This document shows, piece after piece, positions 57,750-64,000 of a stretch of DNA of 64,000 bases; the first letter of the stretch is position 1, and the number at the start of each line of letters is the position of its first letter. The position numbers and the translations under genes are program-made. The stretch spans positions 22,805 through 86,804 of the forward strand of contig QNGE01000431.1 of the NCBI GenBank assembly GCA_008508345.1, in the 5' to 3' direction. The DNA comes from Paragonimus westermani. Taxonomy: Eukaryota; Platyhelminthes; Trematoda; Plagiorchiida; Troglotrematidae. The notes beneath the pieces are model-generated. The model was not told the DNA's origin. It saw nothing but the letters and a program-made list of their open reading frames with translations, and made no database searches.

Positions 57750-58960
57750 GATTCAGTGTTCTGTGAACAGTTCTGTGGCGTTGTAAGTCCTGGATGCAGC
57801 GGTTGCTAGACGCTTCTTTGTTGTTGACCAGATTCCCCTTTCAAACGGGGTTCCAGATGCATTGTTCTCTTCCGTACCCTCGTTACCTGTGTTTTTGGGG
57901 TAACGACACTGTTGCACTGAGCACCCGTTTTCCTGTAGAGTTTTCGTCGATGGACCTAACCCTGGCGGTAGATTGTCTTCTGTGCTTAGCCTCCGTGTTC
58001 TGTTGAAGGGCGTTCTGACTAGGCTTCTTTTATATTGCACTGAACGGACGCTTTCCAAATACTTACACTTTTCTGTCCAATTGTGCACACGTATTCCCAT
58101 CGCATCATCTGATCTTCGGGTAACTAAAGTGTGCAGGTACGGAAGAAAGTCGTTTAGTTCGTTCTCTTTCGTTGATTCCGAATTCTGATGAGGTGGGTCC
58201 ATCTTCAAGAATAGCATATTTGAATCACTTGTGCACTCAAAATGGCTAGGGTACCATCTGTGCAGCCTCTGTCCAAGACGGGTTTTGACAGGCTTCTGCA
58301 AAATTTGGATTCTACTTTAGCCATAAGGAAATCCGCCAGAAGCAGACCGAGGAGACTGCCCATTGCAACCTCCGTCCACTTGTCGTAAAGTACACATCTG
58401 AAAATTGAACCTTGCAATGTATGTGCACGAAAATACTGATGATTTCAGTGCGCTCACTGGGGTGGGAATAGGAGCATTGCTACTTAAAACAGGTTCGCAA
58501 ATCCCATCAACTCTTTCATAAGACCGTTTGTCAGTAAGCACGCCGAGTGAACACATCGGTTTATCTCGAACATGCAGAATATCAGTATCATTCACAAATT
58601 CAAAGATGTTTCTCCGACTGTACTCACTGAATTGCTTTCTGGTCGGTTCAAGCAAATCGATTAGCCAACAGGTTAATGTGTGCTGCGGAGCACTGCACAT
58701 TGCCACAATGAGCCGACGTGAGACATTGGTTTTGTGGAGCGTGACCAGTCCGTATATATGCGGCCTGTGTTACCCGAGTGACCTCATCAGCTTTCATGGA
58801 TTGGGAGAAATGATACTGCTTGCCATAAGTTTCTTTCGATTGCGACAGATTTCCTTTTCTATTTCTTGGACTTTGTCGAGGTTATCATCCTCCAAAAAAT
58901 TTCCGAGTATCCCCAGAACTTTCAAGAACTTTATCCATAAGTTACGTGTTATTCACTAAC
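57750..58960 (-). mobile_element. Penelope-like element relic (RT)
   Basis: On the minus strand: 'IYGLVTLHKTNVSRRLIV' (family PRLYGLPKIHKxNVPLRPI) leads into 'MAMCSAPQHTLTCWLIDLLE', 'FEFVNDTDILHVRDKPMCS' and 'LRQVDGGC'. After a frameshift comes 'EVAMGSLLGLLLADFLMAKV' (family VAMGSPLGPLLADxFMAKLE, 58390-58310). Further on are 'NELNDFLPYLHTLVTRRSDD' and 'YKRSLVRTPFNRTRRLSTED' (58165-57985). The YVDD segment is frameshifted away and no GIY-YIG domain follows. It belongs to the same broad family as the 51.7 kb fragment but is not a recent copy of it. Confidence 0.8.
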
Positions 58961-59075
58961 ACAACCCGTGAGCCTTTGTCCAGTTTTGCTATCATTAGGT
59001 TCTCCTTTTGTTTTATCTCCCTCAGACTATGTGCCGTTGTTAGTAGATGGTGACACATTTATATGTAGACCTGAT

Positions 59076-59117
59076 GATGGTAGTTTTACTTTCAACAGTA
59101 GTTTTACTTTCAACCAA
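59076..59117. repeat. Short tandem duplication
   Basis: 'agtagttttactttcaac' occurs twice in succession (one copy begins ggtag). The significance is unclear. Confidence 0.7.
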
Positions 59118-59784
59118 TTCGGGTTCTCCTCGAACGTTGCATGTGTGTTCAGAGTATATGGAATGCCACTCGGGAGAACATCATATGATTTGCGTCTAAT
59201 GGTTTAGTTTTGAGGTTAATTCAAGAATAAGAGGATTTGGTTTCTGTAGGAGTTAAGTTATTTGAGAAATGATGGAAGAGTGAGATGATCAGGCGCGTGC
59301 AAGTCGTTTTTTATCCTGGGAACTATTGAAAGATGTGGAAATCTACCGAGATGTCTGAATACAAGGAGTGAGTTGTGTGAAGTAGGGTTTTTCTTGAAAT
59401 ATAGTCGCACTTTGCAGAGTGATGTAAAATAAACTAACGAGTTGTTTATTGGGACAGGTGTTTTATAATTTTACAAAAGAGACAACAAACCAGGGAAACA
59501 ACGTGTGAACATTACATTCAATCAGGGAACAAACAAACATTAGTAAATAGACTAACTAAATTGTGGGGAATGGAGACGGGGGTTAGTCGTCAGATATAAA
59601 AGGTGACCAGTGAAAATATCAATAACATGAGTTGACCACGTCATGCTTTAATTCAAGGTGATTCCCAGATATTTATTAGAAAGCGGTCAAGGTGATTTCT
59701 GAAATTGGGTGATGTACGGACTCGGTAATGCATCCGGTAATGTCATCCTGGATTCGTACTTACAGACAGCTAAAGTAACTCTGC

Positions 59785-59850
59785 CCTCACTTGTGGGGTC
59801 AGTAGGCGCCAACGCTTCGAACTAGTGTCCTGACCAAAAATTCTGAACCC
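59785..59850 (-). repeat. Second copy of a gypsy-relic segment
   Basis: 'gcgccaacgcttcgaactag' resembles 'gcgccaacacttcgaacaaa' near 55790, inside the gypsy relic. The match extends over about 45 bp. A small fragment of the same family. Confidence 0.4.
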
Positions 59851-59899
59851 CGAACGACTGTGCACTATCCACGAATTACGGTACAGGAGGACGAGATGG

Positions 59900-61130
59900 C
59901 GGTCTACCAATACGTGAGTCTTCGACCTGGCAACAAACAGAAATACTATAATTTGTTTATGAAATTATGATCTCAAGTGCCACGTGAGGATGAGAGTAGT
60001 TATGTAGATGAGCACAGCCTGTATCTCATGAGTGACATAAGATACGTCAAATCTGACCTCAAATTCCTACTCTTAGGGTCAGGTTTATCCCACCCCCAAC
60101 AGTCAGGTGATGTAACGATCAATCCTTTAAGACTTCAAAATTCTTACAATTTTACGTCGACAAGCTGTGATCGTGAAGTATTCGGTCGTTAGGAACTGAT
60201 AGTTTCAAGAGCAAATATTCTTGCAATTTTTCCTTATGGCTGTTGAGTACAACTGTCTCACCCATTCCCTCAACAGAAACACATGTATGAATTGGACCGC
60301 TTTGACCGTCTCTTGCTGGTGTTACTGTGCCGTTTTTGATTAGTTCACACTAAAGTGTCTCCACGCGTATTCTCTCGTTCAAATTAAGGCGCAGTTGTGA
60401 TTTGTAACTCCACCTTTCATATCCCAGGCGATCGCTACTTTGCCAATCAGCATCTCGAGTATATTAAAATTGTGTTGAATCAGTCGATCCTATGACAGCC
60501 CGTACACAAGGCTCAGTAAGAAATGATGACAGCATGGATGTCCTCAAAGTTCGTCTTTCTCGAGACGTCATTGAAATCGCCCTCATCGACTACAAATTAT
60601 TCCGCCCCTCTCTTGCGCGTGCATAAAAGTGCCGCATGCCCTAATGTGGTCTATGCACTTTAAACTCACGCCTGTTGCACAAGCTGATTACTACAAACTA
60701 CTTTGTCTATTTTCGTCCAGCCGTGTAGATTCCATACTGACTTGTATATGTATGTCAAGCTGTTTTTATATTACCGATTCGAGCGCTGTTGTACACTTTA
60801 CCCAACTAAAATACTCTGTAACTGTTTCTGTCATGTACTCATCTTGAAAGTCTGTCTGATCTTATAATTCTAGTTAGAATTTACTGGTTACTAACTGTTT
60901 TCTGTTGTTTCTTGGTCAAAGTGGCCTTCAGGCTACTGGATCATTTACAAGATATGAGCTTTTGCTTTCGAATACTCGAATGGTTCGAATCATGGAGACA
61001 TTCATATTTAAACAAATTCCTCGGCATTTTAATGTGTTGAATATGAACACATTTCTGAAAAGATCCATCCCTTGACAGATAAATTTCTGCCGAAATTTCT
61101 TGAATTATGGTCATCAGAATCAGAAGGTCT
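59900..61130. other. No recognisable feature
   Basis: Frames at 59977-60192 and 60629-60847 show no motif and no family similarity. Confidence 0.35.
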
Positions 61131-61143
61131 TGTGTATTTTTTC

Positions 61144-61328
61144 CTCAATTTTTAGGCAGCAACCAAAGTTTGCTTGTTCGTCAGCTTAGCGTTTGTGTCA
61201 CTACTTTCCTGGATTTTATATTTGAGACAGTGCTTTTAAGGGCGCAGTTCCCTGATCTTCCGTTTGATGAAGAATGCATCACTTTATTTCGTCGGTTTGT
61301 AGTTCGCATTTTGTTATCACTGAGTGAT
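61144..61328 (+). other. Possible exon, unassigned
   Basis: An open stretch begins after a 'tcaatttttag' acceptor-like site near 61156 and runs to a GTAAAT donor-like site near 61328. It has a helix-like composition ('FDEECITLFRRFVVRILLSL'). It does not match the missing SDA1 tail. It may be an exon of a further gene or a chance frame. Confidence 0.2.
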
Positions 61329-61934
61329 GTAAATAGCATCTTTAGTGATCTGATCACGTTTTCGTTGTCGGTTTGTTGTGAACGTCTTCGTTAGTGACTC
61401 CAGGTGATGTAGTTCACAGTTGCGACCAGTTGAGTTTCTGCATTTGTTCATGACCGTTTTTCTTTTATTGTCTGTTGCCCACAGTTAATCACTGTTCGTA
61501 TATTATATTGCAATGTGTAACCGAAAAACGAGGCAGCGTGGTGCACTACTGTTCACACCTAAAAAGTAATTGAGTTGTTACAAATATCATGTTTGGTCAC
61601 TGATTTTTGCTCACTGATAAACATTGGGGCGAGGCAACTTTTAAAAAGATCACTAGAGTGAGTTTTGATCTCAGTGAAATTAACCAATCAAATTGAAATT
61701 CCTGATTTCATTTAATCTACTCGTTAATGCTACTGGCTGCTACTGAATTCACACATTTGATCGCTACCACTCGAGTAGCATTTATCTTCGATCGTAGCAT
61801 TTGCTTTCACATGAGCCTTTCGATTAAGTTGTCGTGGTTAACTGTAAAAGGTGAATACCGAGTGGTGGGTATTTATTGTGATCTTGTTCCTTTGTTAAAC
61901 AAAATGATAATGGAAAAATTACAGATGGGTTAAG

Positions 61935-62033
61935 AGCTCTGCAGTGTGTTCCCCTTTCTGCCGCTCTTCGCCGTATTCGTGTGACCACTGAGGTGTCTGT
62001 TGAAAGCATTCTGGAAGATCGATTCAAGGACTA
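61935..62033 (+). other. Possible terminal exon, unassigned
   Basis: After 'aaattacag' (61923) the frame reads 'GLRALQCVPLSAALRRIRVT' and ends '...ESILEDRFKD' at a TAG near 62031. It looks more protein-like than its surroundings, but I do not recognise the family. Confidence 0.2.
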
Positions 62034-62313
62034 GTCGTTCCTGCTACTCTTCTATCAATCCGATCATCTTGGAGTCCGCCAGTTTGACGTGGTGATCTGT
62101 GGTTGTACTGTGTTGCCAGAGGTGTGACTTCTGATCTACCTGTCTCTCCTCAGTGGTATGCGATATTCGTGTACGCTTGTCAACTGCTTTCCAGTTTCGC
62201 CCACGTTGGCTTGTTCACACTCTTGATGGGGACTAGAGTATATTACACCCGCTCGTTCGTGCGCTTCAACGGGATCTTTGGTTTTACAAGATTGGTGCAC
62301 GCGTTTGTATATA

Positions 62314-62317
<4 letters not shown>

Positions 62318-62354
<37 letters not shown>
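62318..62354. repeat. (TA)n microsatellite
   Basis: About 18 uninterrupted TA units. Confidence 0.97.
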
Positions 62355-62357
<3 letters not shown>

Positions 62358-62405
62358 TATGCCCTACGTTTAATCCAGTGTGGTTGACGGTAGTCAATGC
62401 ATTGA

Positions 62406-62684
62406 TTGTATACCAACAAAAATGGATACAAAATCAACTGGGCGCAGCTCCCCACAATCGGAGCGTTATTGAAGTTAATCCCAGACCATTTCCGACGTGT
62501 GCTGTCAAAGGTGATTTTCGTCCCTAAGTCCCCAGCCAGAAAGCTGGTTAACCTGCACGGACACAGACCTTGGACGCTAGATCCATCACCGTTTGGACCT
62601 GTGTCACACAGTGGCCATTTGGTTGCAGTTTCTAGCTTAGCTCAAATCCTGCGAAAAGCGTGGGATGCGGTAAACGATGGATGA
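62406..62684 (+). other. Unassigned 92-codon ORF
   Basis: The frame reads '...INWAQLPTIGALLKLIPDHF' and '...LAQILRKAWDAVNDG'. The composition is ordinary for protein, but no family is recognised and no clear splice sites bound it. Confidence 0.2.
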
Positions 62685-62699
62685 GCGTTCGCAGTGCAT

Positions 62700-63610
62700 G
62701 TCTGAGTTGCCGAAGCTTACGTAGAGGGATTTTGGCGCATATCGACATACTGGAGTGCTTGTTACAAAGGTACATCGGCTAACTTTATCGTCGACTGTAC
62801 GGCGCTCTCCCTACGTGCAATGCTACGAAGATACTGCTAGTCAAACGCAGACAGTCTTCGAACATCATCCATGTGAGTATAGGTTTCGTAGTCATGCAGG
62901 TGGACTGTGCTCACTGAAGGTTGCACGTTCTGTTCGTCGATAAAAGGTTGATGGCACGTTGATACCATTCTTGTTGTCATTCGGTTATTGCTGTTGTAGA
63001 AATTGGTATATTCAAAGCGGCTTACACGAATGTGTCACCGTAAGAATATTACTGAAACAAACGTGTCACCTAACGATTAGTTCCAACATCAATCAGATTT
63101 GCATTAAGCATTTCATTAGAAGTTCGATCACTTCATATGGTCATACTCTCCATTTTGCCACACATTCGACGCGGAGCCTCGCCTCTTAATTAGGCGTTCA
63201 GCAGGGTGCAACCACCAAAGAGGTGGTAGCACACCGAACAAACTATTTTCAGTAGTATGTCAAATGTGTGCAGTACTCTTGTGGTGTTTCCAATAAGTTA
63301 TTTTACCGATGAAACACAATTGACTCGCTAGAAAAATTGGACTTCTACAAGTTGTGATCTTTTCTCTTTCTACGTTTTCGCGTGAACGACTCGCCTGTTC
63401 ACTCTGACACGTTCCTCTGAAAATATGCTGATACCCTAGGTACAGTTCTACATCCTAGCAAGCGCCCCCTTGTGCTAGATGCGCTGACACATTCGATCAA
63501 TGGACCTGTTTCCCATTCCGTCACCCTTGATGTCGTGACAATACTACATTTTGTTTGCTCACAGCGGTTTAGTTTCTGTTGTTCGCCGAACTATCCCAAA
63601 GTTTCTCTAC
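62700..63610. other. No recognisable feature
   Basis: Short frames only (62755-62943, 62959-63189) without motifs. Confidence 0.35.
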
Positions 63611-63618
63611 ACTTCTGA

Positions 63619-63657
63619 ATCCAGCCGAAGTCCTGACTTTCCACAGTTGGGTCTCAT
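63619..63657 (+). repeat. Truncated SINE copy (3' part)
   Basis: 'gaatccagccgaagtcctga' and the following 'ctttccacagttgggtctca' repeat the end of the B box, acceptor stem and tail of the SINE at 63858-63965, about 305 bp to the right. Confidence 0.7.
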
Positions 63658-63857
63658 CTAACTTCATAAATCTGCCATACTACTCATTAGTAATACAATT
63701 TCTATGCTCAGCAGTGGCGGTGGTGGATTCCAGCGTGAACTGTTTGAGAAATCCTGCCAGGGCAGTCGATCCCCTGAATCATTTGGTGGATTCCATATGA
63801 GACAGTGGGACGGGTGGGTAACAGAGTCCAAATGTGAAATTTCCGAGCTCCTGGTGT

Positions 63858-63965
63858 GGCTTCGTAGCTCAGCTGGTAGAGCGCTTGCCGCGTTGAGGCA
63901 TGCTGTGTCTGTCGCTGGTTCGAATCCAGCCGAAGCCCTGACTTTTCACAGTTGGGTCTCATCTA
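63858..63965 (+). repeat. tRNA-derived SINE
   Basis: 63858-63937 folds like a tRNA. The acceptor stem GGCTTCG/CGAAGCC pairs perfectly, the D arm contains the A box 'tagctcagctggtagagcg', and the T arm GCTGG-TTCGAAT-CCAGC contains the B box 'ggttcgaatcc'. The anticodon region is 31 nt and does not form a standard 5+7+5 arm with U33, so it is unlikely to be a working tRNA. The downstream tail 'gacttttcacagttgggtct' is repeated at 63634-63657, which identifies a dispersed repeat transcribed from an internal pol III promoter. Confidence 0.75.
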
Positions 63966-64000
63966 CAATCTCATGTGTTAACTTTACTTAGCGGCTCCTT

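Noticed and set aside
58767..58795. Hammerhead core candidate (CTGATGAG on the minus strand)
   Set aside because: No GAAAC follows after a foldable stem, and the position is within the reading frame of the Penelope-like RT.
63858..63937. Functional tRNA gene
   Set aside because: Acceptor and T arms are good, but the anticodon region does not form a normal arm with U33. The flanking tail recurs nearby, which indicates a SINE.
63708..63962. 84-codon minus ORF reading 'SGLRLDSNQRQTQHASTRQA'
   Set aside because: It is the antisense translation of the SINE head and neighbouring repeat. Such frames are often misannotated as proteins in repeat-rich genomes.
1..64000. CRISPR arrays, bacterial operons or a defence system
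   Set aside because: There are no regularly spaced direct repeats and no gene clusters of prokaryotic type. Spliced genes and non-LTR elements show this is animal nuclear DNA.

Overview
The window looks like a gene-poor, repeat-dense piece of a parasitic flatworm (trematode, fluke-type) nuclear genome. Three things point there: the mix of transposable elements (CR1-like and RTE-like non-LTR elements, Penelope-like elements, Ty3/gypsy remnants, Mutator-like transposase remnants and a tRNA-derived SINE); one host gene that combines 31-35 bp micro-introns at its 5' end with kilobase introns further on, a pattern known from schistosomes; and the absence of any bacterial or viral gene organisation. 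The species cannot be named from sequence alone.

The only host gene identified with confidence is a homologue of SDA1/SDAD1, a nucleolar protein needed for 60S ribosomal subunit maturation and export. It lies on the + strand from the ATG at 31695 to at least 54873. Twelve exons were assembled by hand from splice sites and conserved family blocks, giving 727 codons. The C-terminal exon(s), roughly the last 40 residues of the family, were not found and probably lie beyond the right edge. Introns 1-5 are 35, 31, 33, 32 and 33 bp. Introns 6-11 are about 11.0, 1.8, 1.0, 1.3, 5.2 and 0.5 kb.

Layout. 1-28 kb: degenerate transposable-element debris, comprising non-LTR reverse transcriptase fragments near 1.6, 2.8-4.0, 16.5-17.6, 18.8-19.1, 24.4 and 25.3-26.6 kb, Mutator-like transposase relics at 5.8-6.3 and 9.3-9.7 kb, and a near-identical pair of inverted ~0.82 kb repeats at 4222-5043 and 22199-23028. 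28.2-31.4 kb: a nearly intact CR1-like element with endonuclease and reverse transcriptase, ending about 400 bp before the SDA1 start codon. 31.7-54.9 kb: SDA1. Its 11 kb intron 6 holds several RTE-like copies in both orientations, intron 7 holds a ~196 bp hairpin, and intron 10 holds a Penelope-like fragment with reverse transcriptase and GIY-YIG endonuclease. 55-64 kb: an RTE 3' tail, a Ty3/gypsy gag relic and a second Penelope-like relic (both on the minus strand), unassigned ORFs that might be exons, microsatellites, and a tRNA-derived SINE at the right edge.

Most open reading frames in the window are short chance frames or shadows. No CRISPR array, bacterial operon, rRNA or convincing functional tRNA gene was seen. 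Family assignments rest on motif recognition by eye. Exon boundaries of SDA1 rest on GT-AG sites that restore both frame and alignment with the family; no transcript evidence was available.
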